From: Comamonadaceae bacterium
Lineage (GTDB): Bacteria > Pseudomonadota > Gammaproteobacteria > Burkholderiales > Burkholderiaceae_C
Assembly (NCBI GenBank): GCA_027486755.1
Contig: JAIXOM010000054.1
Span: 62,001-126,000, forward strand
Length of the DNA: 64,000 bases
Direction: 5' to 3'
In this document: piece after piece, positions 17,547-25,837 of the stretch
How the letters are laid out: each line of letters starts with the position of its first letter
Position numbering within the stretch: the first letter of the stretch is position 1
The notes under the pieces: generated by a model
What the model was told of the DNA's origin: nothing
What the model saw: only the letters and a program-made list of their open reading frames with translations
Database searches by the model: none
Translations under genes and position numbers: made by a program

Positions 17547-19684
17547 ACTTGATGGACAGCAGAGCATCGCCTACGGCAGCCGGGCCCGTGACCGTGGCAG
17601 GGCTGGCCAAGCGCGGGTGGCGGCAGCTGGGCCGCCGCTTTCGCGGCCATCTGCGCAGCCGCTGGCTGCTGTGGACCATGCTGGTGCTGCTGCTGGCCGC
17701 GCTGCTGGGTTTGCTGGTTTGGTTGACAGGCCGCTATGAAGCCAGCGCGGTGCAAAGCCGGCTCGACGCCGAAGCGTTGGAAGTGGTGAGCGATCTGCGC
17801 AACGGGCTGGCGCGCAATATGCGGCAGCTGCAGCTGCTCACGCCGGACAAGCCCAGCGTGTGGAGCGCCCAGAGCGCCGAATTGCTGCAGCAAAGGCGCG
17901 AGATCGTGCGCCTGGAGTGGCGCGATCCTCAGCTGCAGACCTTGCTCGGCCAGGACGCGCTCATGCGGGCGCCAGTCTTCAGCCGCACGCCGCGCGCGCA
18001 AAGCGCGGCCGACGTGAACCTGGCCTGCAGCACCGCGATGCGTTTTGAAGGCGCAGCCTATTCCAACAGCTACTTCGTGCCGCAGCCCGACGGGCTGGGG
18101 CTGGAGCTGATGGATCTGTGCATACCGCAGACCGTATCGGGTCGCCTGATTGGCTTTACCGTGGCCACCTATGCCCTGTCCGACATGCTGGTCGAGATGG
18201 CCAGCGCGCGGCTGCCCCGCGGCTACGCGCTGGCCTTCACCGAGGCCGATGGCACCCGGCTGGCGATGCACGGACAGCTCGGTCAGGGCCAGAAGCTGTA
18301 CCAGGCCCAGCTGCTGCTCGATCTGCCGGGCAACACCCTGGTGGTGCGCATGGAGACCCGGCAAGGCACCGCCGACCTGTTTCCCAACCCCTTGAGCGCG
18401 CTGGTCAGCAGCATGGCGCTGGCCCTGACACTGGTGCTGTTTCTGCTGGTGCGCGATATGCGGCGCAGACAGAAGGTCGAACAGGACCTGGCCGAGGCAC
18501 TGGCCTTTCGCAATGCCATGGAAGACTCGCTGAGCACCGGCCTGCGTGCGCGCGACTTGCAGGGCAACATCACCTACGTCAACCCGGCGTTTTGCAAGAT
18601 GGTGGGCCTGCAGGCCGAGCAACTGCTGCGAAGCGGTGACCAGGCCCCCTACTGGCCACCGGAGATGGTGGCCCTTTACAGCCGACGCCAGCAGGACCGC
18701 TACAACAACAGCGCCGTCCTGCGTGCAGGGCATGAGTCGGTGTTTCAACGCAGCGACGGCACCCGCTTTCCCGTGCTGATCATGGAGGCCCCCTTGATCA
18801 ACGCGCAAGGCCGCCACACCGGCTGGATGAGCGCAGTGCTCGACATCAGCGAGCAAAGGCGCAATGAAGACCTCTCGCGCGCCAGCCAGGACCGTCTGCA
18901 GGCCACCGCCCGCCTGGCCATGGTCGGTGAGATGGCTTCACTGCTCAGCCACGAACTCAATCAGCCGCTGGCCGCCATTGCCAGCTACGCCAACGGTTCG
19001 GTGAACCTCTTGCAGGACGCCTTGCAGCAAGGCCAGGCCGCCGACGGGGCTGCGCTGGCCGCCGACCTGCTGACGGCCTTGCAACGCATTTCCGGCCAGG
19101 CCGAGCGAGCCGGTAAGGTGATCCGCAGCGTGCATGACTTCGTGCGCCGGCGCGAGCAGCCGCGCCAGGCGGTGGCGCCGCAAGACCTGCTCGATGCCAT
19201 CATGCCGCTGGTCGCCCTGCAGGCGCGCAAGCTCGCGGTGCAAGTGATCTCGACCGTAGCGCCGGACTGCCCAGCGGTGTTGTGCGACCGCACCATGGTC
19301 GAACAGGTGCTGCTCAACCTGGTTCGCAATGGCATGCAGGCCATGCAGGGCACGCCCACGGGGGGCGCGCACAGGGTGCTCGAGCTGCAGGTTCACGCGG
19401 TGCACAGCGAGGGTGAGTCGGTGCGCTGGGTCGAATTCAGCGTCAGCGACCTTGGACAAGGCATAGACCCTGCTGCGGCGCAGCAGCTGTTCACCCCGTT
19501 TTTCACCACCAAGGCCGAGGGCATGGGCCTGGGCCTGAGCCTGTGCCGCACGGTGGTCGAGCAGCACGGCGGCACTTTGCGCTTTGAATCCCACCGCCCG
19601 CAAGGCACGGTGTTTCACTTCACCCTGCCAGCCACCGCCCTGTCCAAGGCGGCCAGCCCCACCCGGGAACTGAGTACCGCATGA
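17543..19684 (+). CDS. PAS-domain sensor histidine kinase
   Basis: 713 residues from the GTG at 17543 (GTGA overlap with the previous stop); an ATG three codons later (17552) is an equally possible start. Two membrane helices (about residues 43-63 and 285-307) enclose a periplasmic sensor of roughly 220 residues. A PAS domain follows (about 325-440, GNITYVNPAFCKMVGL). The HisKA box SLLSHELNQPLAAIASYANG has the phospho-acceptor at His470, and the ATPase part shows LLNLVRNGMQAM and SDLGQGID with TTKAEGMGLGLSLCR. The H-box style is that of DctB/FixL-type kinases. Its last codon overlaps the ATG of the response regulator gene, its evident partner. The ligand is unknown. Confidence 0.93.
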   Translation: MNLMDSRASPTAAGPVTVAGLAKRGWRQLGRRFRGHLRSRWLLWTMLVLLLAALLGLLVWLTGRYEASAVQSRLDAEALEVVSDLRNGLARNMRQLQLLTPDKPSVWSAQSAELLQQRREIVRLEWRDPQLQTLLGQDALMRAPVFSRTPRAQSAADVNLACSTAMRFEGAAYSNSYFVPQPDGLGLELMDLCIPQTVSGRLIGFTVATYALSDMLVEMASARLPRGYALAFTEADGTRLAMHGQLGQGQKLYQAQLLLDLPGNTLVVRMETRQGTADLFPNPLSALVSSMALALTLVLFLLVRDMRRRQKVEQDLAEALAFRNAMEDSLSTGLRARDLQGNITYVNPAFCKMVGLQAEQLLRSGDQAPYWPPEMVALYSRRQQDRYNNSAVLRAGHESVFQRSDGTRFPVLIMEAPLINAQGRHTGWMSAVLDISEQRRNEDLSRASQDRLQATARLAMVGEMASLLSHELNQPLAAIASYANGSVNLLQDALQQGQAADGAALAADLLTALQRISGQAERAGKVIRSVHDFVRRREQPRQAVAPQDLLDAIMPLVALQARKLAVQVISTVAPDCPAVLCDRTMVEQVLLNLVRNGMQAMQGTPTGGAHRVLELQVHAVHSEGESVRWVEFSVSDLGQGIDPAAAQQLFTPFFTTKAEGMGLGLSLCRTVVEQHGGTLRFESHRPQGTVFHFTLPATALSKAASPTRELSTA

Positions 19685-20319
19685 ACCAACTTCCCAATGC
19701 CACGGTCTATGTGATCGACGACGACGCCGGCGTGCGCGATGCGCTGGCCTGGCTGCTGCGCTCGCGGCGCCTGCTCAGTGAGCTGTTCGACTCGGGCGAG
19801 TCCTTTGAGGCCTACGTCAGCCGACCCGGCTTCGAAGTGCGCGAACCCTCTTGCGCCCTGCTCGACGTGCGCATGGGTGCACTCAGTGGCCTGGCCCTGT
19901 TCGACCGTATGGTCAAACGGGGACTATTGCCGGTGATGCCGGTGATCTTTCTGACCGGCCACGCCGATGTACCGACTGCGGTCGATGCGGTCAAGGGCGG
20001 TGCATTTGATTTTTGTGAAAAACCGTTTTCCGACAACGCCTTGGTCGACCGCGTCGAGCAAGCGGTGGCGCGCTCGGCGGCGGCTCTGAACGAGCAGCGG
20101 CAGGGCCGGGAGCTGCAACGGCGCCTGGCGGGTCTGACCGAGCGCGAACACGAGGTGATGCAGCGGGTGGTCGAGGGTTTGTCCAACAAACAGGTGGCCG
20201 ACGGGCTGAGCATCAGCGTGCGTACGGTCGAAGTCCACCGCGCTCGGGTGTTTGAAAAGATGGCGGTCAAATCCGCTGTCGAGCTGGTCAACCTGCTGCG
20301 CGGCCTGGACAGGGTCTGA
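19681..20319 (+). CDS. FixJ/NarL-type response regulator
   Basis: 212 residues: a receiver domain with the acidic cluster D13-D15, phospho-acceptor Asp62 (LLDVRMG), Thr92 (FLTGHADV) and Lys114 (CEKPF), then a LuxR/FixJ helix-turn-helix (LTEREHEVMQRVVEGLSNKQ, followed by SVRTVEVHRARVFEKM). It would be phosphorylated by the upstream histidine kinase, with which it overlaps by ATGA, and act as a transcription factor. The targets are not apparent; neighbouring genes downstream face both ways. Confidence 0.95.
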   Translation: MNQLPNATVYVIDDDAGVRDALAWLLRSRRLLSELFDSGESFEAYVSRPGFEVREPSCALLDVRMGALSGLALFDRMVKRGLLPVMPVIFLTGHADVPTAVDAVKGGAFDFCEKPFSDNALVDRVEQAVARSAAALNEQRQGRELQRRLAGLTEREHEVMQRVVEGLSNKQVADGLSISVRTVEVHRARVFEKMAVKSAVELVNLLRGLDRV

Positions 20320-20342
20320 CAAGGTGCGCAAGAGGGGCAGAC

Positions 20343-20465
20343 TCAGGTTTCGGGCGGATCCTTGGGCGGCAGCTCGCCTTTAGGCCGACCGGAGAACATG
20401 GTCCACCAGACGATGAACACCAGCAGCGCCAGGGCCAACAGGGCTTCAAGCAGTAACAGGGCCAT
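20343..20465 (-). CDS. 40-residue single-span membrane microprotein
   Basis: A short frame opposite the mltA upstream region encodes 40 residues from an ATG at 20465. It starts MALLLLEALLALALLVFIVW and continues with WTMFSGRPKGELPPKDPPET. One strong transmembrane helix is followed by a short polar, Pro-rich tail. GAGACGAAG, just upstream of the ATG on the minus strand, could be a ribosome-binding site. The start lies only 19 bp from the divergent mltA start. Function is unknown. The hydrophobic-then-polar composition and the fit into an otherwise empty gap support a real gene. I do not recognise the family. Confidence 0.6.
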   Translation of the reverse strand: MALLLLEALLALALLVFIVWWTMFSGRPKGELPPKDPPET

Positions 20466-20484
20466 ACTTCGTCTCAGTCACATC

Positions 20485-21651
20485 ATGAAATTGCTCTTTA
20501 TTATCCCCGGCGCGCTGGCGCTGCTGTCCTGCGGCCATGTACAGGTGCCTGTGCCGCCGCTGCCGCAAGGGCCGGTCAGCACCAGCCAGGGCACGCCCAC
20601 GCCCACGCCCACGCCGCAGGCAACACCCGCGCCCCTGGCAGCGCCGACCCAGACCGGCGACGCGCTGCTGCGACCCAAAAGCCGCTGGGTGCCTACTGCC
20701 TGGTCCGACCTACCCGGCTGGGAGCAAGACAAGCTCGATCAGGCCTGGCCGGCCCAGCTGCGCAGTTGCCTGCGGCCGCACCCGGCCTTTGCAGCCCTGT
20801 GCCCCGAAATCCGCCAGCTCGCCCATGCGGACCCGGGCGAGCAACGCCGTTGGATGATGGAACGCCTGCGCCCTTATCGCGTTCAAGACCGCAACGGCGA
20901 CAGTGTGGGCTTGCTCACCAGCTATTTCGAGCCTGTGCTAACGGCTCGCCGACAGCGCAGCGCCAGCCACGGCGTCGCGCTGTACCGGCCGCCGGCCGAT
21001 TTGGCCAGCCGCAAACCCTGGTACACCCGGCAGGAGATCGACACGCTGGAGCCAGCCAGGGCCGCGCTGAGCGGGCGCGAGATCGCCTGGCTGAGCGATC
21101 CGATCGACGCCATGCTGCTGCACATCCAGGGCTCAGGCCGGTTGCTGCTGACCGACGCCGACGGCAGCCAGCGCCAGGTGCGGGTGGCTTTTGCCGGTTC
21201 CAACGAACAGCCCTATCGCAGCATCAACCAATGGCTGCTGGAGCAGGGCGTACAGCGCATCAACCCCTGGCCCGAGGCCACCAAGGATTGGGCCGCGCAA
21301 AACCCGCAGCGCCTGAACCAGTTGCTGTGGAGCAACCCACGCTACATTTTTTTCCGGGAGGAGACCATCACCAACCCAGACGAAGGCCCGCGCGGTGCGC
21401 AGGGCGTGCCACTGAGCGCCGGCCGCTCCATCGCGGTCGATCCCGGCAGCATTCCCTACGGCACCCCGGTCTGGCTGGCCTCGAACGGGCCGGCCCTCGC
21501 TGTGCAACGTTTGGTGATGGCGCAAGACACCGGCAGCGCCATCGTGGGGGCGGTGCGCGCCGACTACTTCGCCGGCACCGGGCCGCAGGCGGGCGAGTTG
21601 GCCAGCAAGGTCAAGCAAGGCTTGCAGCTGTGGGTTTTGTGGCCCCGTTGA
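20485..21651 (+). CDS. mltA: Membrane-bound lytic transglycosylase A
   Basis: 388 residues from the ATG at 20485, giving a lipoprotein-like leader (MKLLFIIPGALALLSCGHV). The longer frame from 20362 would bury this leader and is rejected. After the Cys comes a PTPTPTP-type linker encoded by four ACGCCC/G hexamers (20593-20616). The MltA domain shows LTSYFEPVLTARR and MLLHIQGSGRLLL, and the C-terminal 3D domain shows RSIAVDPGSIPYGTPVWL and AQDTGSAIVGAVRADYF, with the catalytic Asp. It cleaves peptidoglycan glycan strands to 1,6-anhydromuramyl products at the outer-membrane inner face. Confidence 0.95.
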   Translation: MKLLFIIPGALALLSCGHVQVPVPPLPQGPVSTSQGTPTPTPTPQATPAPLAAPTQTGDALLRPKSRWVPTAWSDLPGWEQDKLDQAWPAQLRSCLRPHPAFAALCPEIRQLAHADPGEQRRWMMERLRPYRVQDRNGDSVGLLTSYFEPVLTARRQRSASHGVALYRPPADLASRKPWYTRQEIDTLEPARAALSGREIAWLSDPIDAMLLHIQGSGRLLLTDADGSQRQVRVAFAGSNEQPYRSINQWLLEQGVQRINPWPEATKDWAAQNPQRLNQLLWSNPRYIFFREETITNPDEGPRGAQGVPLSAGRSIAVDPGSIPYGTPVWLASNGPALAVQRLVMAQDTGSAIVGAVRADYFAGTGPQAGELASKVKQGLQLWVLWPR

Positions 21652-21858
21652 GCCGGCCAAGCGGCTACAAGCTCAGCCAGAACCTCGGGCAAACCCGTAG
21701 GCCGATGAGCCCCTTCGACCAACAGGCTTGAGCCGCCGCAGGGGGGCCCTGCAACCGGGTGTGACGCATACAATCTGCGCTTCCCGCCCTGAAGCCGCCT
21801 CTTGCGTGTACCTGCGCCCCACCCGGCCAGGGCCCAACAATCCCCTGGAGTTGCTTTC

Positions 21859-22191
21859 GTGTTCATCTCTTCCGCCTTTGCCCAGACCGCCCCCGCCCCT
21901 GCCGCCGGTGGCGACATGATGTCTTCGATGGCCAGCATGCTGCCGCTGCTGCTGATGTTTGTGGTGCTGTATTTCGTCATGATCCGCCCGCAAATGAAAA
22001 AGCAAAAAGAGCACCGCGCCATGATTGAGGCGCTGGCCAAGGGCGACGAGGTGGTCACCGCAGGCGGCCTGCTGGGCCGGGTCAGCAAGATCGGCGATGG
22101 CTTTATCAGTGTCGAGTTGTCCCAGGGCGTGGAAGTGCAGATGCAGCGCGCCTCGGTGGTGCAGGTCATGCCCAAGGGCACGATGAAGTGA
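21859..22191 (+). CDS. yajC: Preprotein translocase subunit YajC
   Basis: 110 residues from a GTG at 21859 with CTGGAG eight bases upstream; the in-frame ATG-like extension to 21802 has no family resemblance. Sequence order: short N-terminus FISSAFAQ, a single membrane helix (MLPLLLMFVVLYFVMIRPQ) and the cytosolic KKQKEHRAMIEALAKGDEVV segment followed by TAGGLLGRV. All are standard YajC features. YajC associates with SecDF and YidC. It is 84 bp upstream of secD in the canonical yajC-secD-secF order. Confidence 0.96.
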   Translation: MFISSAFAQTAPAPAAGGDMMSSMASMLPLLLMFVVLYFVMIRPQMKKQKEHRAMIEALAKGDEVVTAGGLLGRVSKIGDGFISVELSQGVEVQMQRASVVQVMPKGTMK

Positions 22192-22275
22192 GTCGGTCCG
22201 GGGACTTTGCCCCGGCCTGCTGCCCCTTTTCGCCCGGCCCGCACGCCGAGCTGACCCTTTGCGAAGACGCTTGCC

Positions 22276-24144
22276 ATGAACCGTTACCCGATCTGGAAAT
22301 ACCTGGTGATCGCCATCACCCTGGTGATCGCGGCCCTGTACACCCTGCCCAACTTCTTTGGAGAGGCGCCGGCGGTACAGGTCTCGAGCCTCAAAGCCAT
22401 GGCCAAGATCGACGCTGGCACCGTCAGCCGGGTACAAGACGCGCTCAAAGCGGCCGGCATCACCGCCGAAGACGTGGTGCTCGAAGGCAACTCGGTGCGC
22501 GCGCGTCTGGACAGCCCGGACAACCAGCTCAAGGCCAAGGACGCGATCCAAAAGGCACTTATTCCTGACGCGGCCGATCCTTCCTACGTCGTCGCCCTCA
22601 ACCTGGTCTCGCGCTCGCCGGCCTGGCTGCGCAGCGTGCATGCCATGCCGATGTACCTGGGCCTGGACCTGCGCGGCGGCGTGCACTTCATGCTGCAAGT
22701 GGACATGCAAGCTGCCCTGACCAAGCGGACCGACTCGCTGACCGGAGACTTGCGCCTGGCCCTGCGCGAAAAGAGCCTGCGCTATGAAGACCTGAGGCGC
22801 GAAGGCACCTCCATCCAAATGCGCCTGCCCGATGCCGCCACCGCCGAAGCGGTGGGGCGCCTGGTGCAGGAGCAGTTCGCCGACCTGCAAACGCGCAGCG
22901 AGCCCGACGGGGGCAAGATCAAGCTGGCCGCCAGCATCAAGCCCGAGGCCGTGCGCCGGGTACAAGAGCAAGCCCTCAAGCAAAACATCACCACGCTGCA
23001 CAACCGCATCAACGAGCTGGGTGTGTCCGAGCCGGTGATTCAACAGCAGGGCCTGGACCGCATCGTGGTGCAACTGCCTGGCGTGCAAGACACCGCCAAG
23101 GCCAAAGACATCTTGGGCCGCACCGCTACCCTGGAAATGCGCCTGGTCGACGAGAGCGCCGAAGCCCGCGCGGCCGAGCTCGCCGGCGGCCTGGTGCCCT
23201 TTAGCTCTGAAAAATTCATGGAGCGCGACGGCCGGCCCATCATCCTCAAGAAACAGGTGGTGCTGACCGGCGAGAGCCTGACCGACGCACAGCCCGGCTT
23301 TGACTCGCAGTCACAACAGCCCAAGGTCGACCTGACGGTCGATGCCAAGGGCGGTCGCATCATGCGCGATGTCAGCCGCGAGAACCTGAAAAAACGCATG
23401 GCCATCGTGCTGTTCGAAAAAGGCAAGGGCGAGGTGCTGACCGCGCCTGTGATCCAGGGCGAGCTGGGCAACCGCTTCCAGATCTCGGGCTCCATGACCA
23501 CCGTCGAAGCCAACGACCTGGCCCTGCTGCTGCGCGCAGGTTCACTGGCCGCCCCCATGGACATCATTGAAGAGCGCACCATTGGCCCTAGCCTGGGCGC
23601 CGAAAACATCGCCAAGGGCTTTAACAGCGTGATCTGGGGCTTTATCGTCATTGTGGCCTTCATGGCCCTCTACTACACGCTCTTTGGCCTGATCTCGGGT
23701 CTGGCCCTGGCCGTCAACCTCTTGATGCTGGTGGCGGTGCTGTCCATGCTGCAAGCCACGCTCACGCTGCCAGGCATGGCCGCCATGGCACTGGCACTGG
23801 GCATGGCCATTGACTCCAACGTGCTGATCAACGAGCGCGTGCGCGAAGAGCTGCGCAATGGCGCGGCACCGCAAGCGGCGATCCACGCCGGCTACGACAG
23901 AGCCTGGGCCACCATTCTGGACTCCAACATCACCACTTTGATTGCGGGCCTGGCGCTGCTGGTTTTTGGCTCTGGCCCGGTGCGCGGCTTCGCGGTGGTG
24001 CACTGCATCGGTATCCTGACCAGCATGTTCTCGGCAGTGTTCTTCTCGCGCGGCCTGGTCAACCTTTGGTACGGCCGGCAGAAAAAACTCAAATCAGTGT
24101 CGATTGGTACCGTCTGGCGCCCGGGCGCTGACGCCCAGCCCTGA
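22276..24144 (+). CDS. secD: Protein translocase subunit SecD
   Basis: 622 residues. An N-terminal membrane helix (YLVIAITLVIAALYTLP) is followed by the SecD signature GLDLRGGVHFMLQVD, a large periplasmic region (P1 domain) and a C-terminal block of five helices with LALALGMAIDSNVLINERVR, which holds the conserved Asp used in proton-driven pulling. SecD and SecF use the proton-motive force to complete export through SecYEG. The length is normal for betaproteobacteria. Confidence 0.97.
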   Translation: MNRYPIWKYLVIAITLVIAALYTLPNFFGEAPAVQVSSLKAMAKIDAGTVSRVQDALKAAGITAEDVVLEGNSVRARLDSPDNQLKAKDAIQKALIPDAADPSYVVALNLVSRSPAWLRSVHAMPMYLGLDLRGGVHFMLQVDMQAALTKRTDSLTGDLRLALREKSLRYEDLRREGTSIQMRLPDAATAEAVGRLVQEQFADLQTRSEPDGGKIKLAASIKPEAVRRVQEQALKQNITTLHNRINELGVSEPVIQQQGLDRIVVQLPGVQDTAKAKDILGRTATLEMRLVDESAEARAAELAGGLVPFSSEKFMERDGRPIILKKQVVLTGESLTDAQPGFDSQSQQPKVDLTVDAKGGRIMRDVSRENLKKRMAIVLFEKGKGEVLTAPVIQGELGNRFQISGSMTTVEANDLALLLRAGSLAAPMDIIEERTIGPSLGAENIAKGFNSVIWGFIVIVAFMALYYTLFGLISGLALAVNLLMLVAVLSMLQATLTLPGMAAMALALGMAIDSNVLINERVREELRNGAAPQAAIHAGYDRAWATILDSNITTLIAGLALLVFGSGPVRGFAVVHCIGILTSMFSAVFFSRGLVNLWYGRQKKLKSVSIGTVWRPGADAQP

Positions 24145-24184
24145 GACCCACGCGCAGACACCGACGCCCTGACCGGAGCCCCTC

Positions 24185-25141
24185 ATGGAATTTTTCAAGA
24201 TCCGCCGCGACATCCCGTTCATGCGGCATGCCAAGGTCTTTAACGCCATCTCCTTCATCACCTTCGCGCTGGCGGTGTTCTTCCTGTTCAGCCGCGGGCT
24301 GCACCTGTCGGTGGAATTTACCGGCGGCACGCTGATGGAAGTGTCCTACAGCCAAAGTGCTGACCTCAACAAGGTGCGCAGCACAGTGGCCAGCCTGGGC
24401 TTTACCGACGTACAGGTGCAAAACTTTGGCACCGCGCGCGATGTGATGATTCGCCTGCCGGCGCAAAAGGGCGTCAGCACCGCGCAGCAAAGCGAAAAAG
24501 TGATGCAGGCGCTCAAGGCCGGCGATGCTGGCGTGGTGCTCAAGCGCACCGAATTCGTCGGACCGCAGGTCGGCGATGAGTTGGCCGCCGATGGCCTGAA
24601 GGCGCTGGCCATGGTGGTGGTGGGCATCATGATCTACCTGGCGTTTCGCTTCGAATGGAAATTCGCTGTCTCCGCCATCATCGCCAACCTGCACGACATC
24701 ATCATCATCCTGGGCTTCTTCGCCTTCTTCCAGTGGGAGTTCTCGCTGGCCGTGCTGGCGGCGGTGCTGGCGGTGCTGGGCTATTCAGTCAATGAATCGG
24801 TGGTGATCTTCGACCGGATCCGCGAGAACTTTCGCCGCTTTCGCAAGATGGACACGGTCGAGATCATCGACAACGCGATCACCTCGACCATCAGCCGGAC
24901 CATCATCACCCACGGCTCAACCCAGATCATGGTGCTGTCCATGCTGCTGTTTGGCGGCCCCACCCTGTTTTACTTTGCACTGGCCCTGACCATCGGCATC
25001 TGCTTCGGCATTTATTCCTCGGTCTTTGTGGCCGCGGCCATCGCCATGTGGCTGGGCATCGAACGCGAAGACCTGATCAAGGGCCCGCCGCGCAAAGACG
25101 GGCAAGACCCGAACGACCCGAATGCTGGCGCAGTGGTCTGA
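24185..25141 (+). CDS. secF: Protein translocase subunit SecF
   Basis: 318 residues, 40 bp after secD. The N-terminal helix is followed by LSVEFTGGTLMEVSY (the SecF FxGG signature), a short periplasmic domain, and a C-terminal membrane block with LGYSVNESVVIFDRIRENFR and ISRTIITHGSTQIMVLSMLL. It pairs with SecD in the membrane. The gene ends inside a hairpin that overlaps the stop codon. Confidence 0.97.
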   Translation: MEFFKIRRDIPFMRHAKVFNAISFITFALAVFFLFSRGLHLSVEFTGGTLMEVSYSQSADLNKVRSTVASLGFTDVQVQNFGTARDVMIRLPAQKGVSTAQQSEKVMQALKAGDAGVVLKRTEFVGPQVGDELAADGLKALAMVVVGIMIYLAFRFEWKFAVSAIIANLHDIIIILGFFAFFQWEFSLAVLAAVLAVLGYSVNESVVIFDRIRENFRRFRKMDTVEIIDNAITSTISRTIITHGSTQIMVLSMLLFGGPTLFYFALALTIGICFGIYSSVFVAAAIAMWLGIEREDLIKGPPRKDGQDPNDPNAGAVV

Positions 25142-25159
25142 GGCCGACACGGCCTCAGA
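25137..25159 (+). terminator. Hairpin overlapping the secF stop codon
   Basis: TCTGAGGCCG and CGGCCTCAGA are perfect 10-bp arms around the loop ACA; the left arm contains the secF TGA. There is no T-run after it, so it may end transcription weakly, protect the 3' end, or serve the convergent smg transcript as well. Confidence 0.5.
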
Positions 25160-25201
25160 TTGAACGCAAGTAATGGGCGGCTATACCGAAGGCGCTGTGG
25201 G

Positions 25202-25693
25202 TCAATGCGCCAGTCGCGCGCTGCCGTCATCGCACAGCTCGTCGAGCACCAGCGCATCGGGCTCCTCGCCCAAGCTCCAGTAGACCATCAGCACGATGAT
25301 CTTCAGGTCGTCGAGCGACAGCGGCTCGAGCGCGACAGCCATGGCCCGGTCGACCACAATCTCGCGCATGTGCGCCGGCAAGACGCCAGCGCTTTCAAGG
25401 AAACTGATAAAGCCCAGCGCATCCGGGCCTAGTTGCTGGCGCTCGGCCGGCGAGTAGATGCGCAGGCTGCCGGCCGATTGGGGCAGCACGCAATCGCCCC
25501 GGCCCAGGCCCTCGGTGGAACACAGCCGGCTGGTCTGAGCGGCCAACTGCAGGCCATCAAGCCAGATCAGGGCCGCCTCGATTTCCTCGGGCTCAAAACC
25601 TGCCGCACTGAGCTTGCGCCCGAGCTGAGGGGCTTCGGGGCAGGCATCGCCTTGCCAGTAATTTTCGTAAACGTAGACCAGCACCTCAAACAT
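25202..25693 (-). CDS. smg: Smg family protein (DUF494)
   Basis: 163 residues with the family opening MFEVLVYVYENYW and the paired helical segments LGRKLSAAGFEPEEIEAAL and RLCSTEGLGRGDCVLPQSAG. Smg proteins are small cytosolic proteins of unknown biochemical role, usually encoded beside dprA, as here (same strand, 144 bp downstream of dprA). The gene converges on secF. Confidence 0.9.
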   Translation of the reverse strand: MFEVLVYVYENYWQGDACPEAPQLGRKLSAAGFEPEEIEAALIWLDGLQLAAQTSRLCSTEGLGRGDCVLPQSAGSLRIYSPAERQQLGPDALGFISFLESAGVLPAHMREIVVDRAMAVALEPLSLDDLKIIVLMVYWSLGEEPDALVLDELCDDGSARLAH

Positions 25694-25753
25694 GGCCCCA
25701 ATATAACGCAGAAGTGCCCGGTCCTGGCAAGTCCCGCTGGCCAGGCTGGCGGC

Positions 25754-25791
25754 GCTTTACCGCAGGGGGCAGGCTTTACCGCAGGGGGCAG
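25754..25791. repeat. Tandem duplication of a 19-bp unit
   Basis: The 19-bp unit GCTTTACCGCAGGGGGCAG occurs twice in direct tandem (25754-25772 and 25773-25791) in the gap between dprA and smg. The exactness of the copies suggests a recent slippage duplication. Confidence 0.85.
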
Positions 25792-25837
25792 GAGCTGCGT
25801 CCTCGCAGCGAAGGGGCGCAGGCGCTCGGCCTCAAAT

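Noticed and set aside
17282-18856. 524-codon minus-strand open frame
   Set aside because: Antisense to the nitrilase and histidine kinase genes; no recognisable domain.
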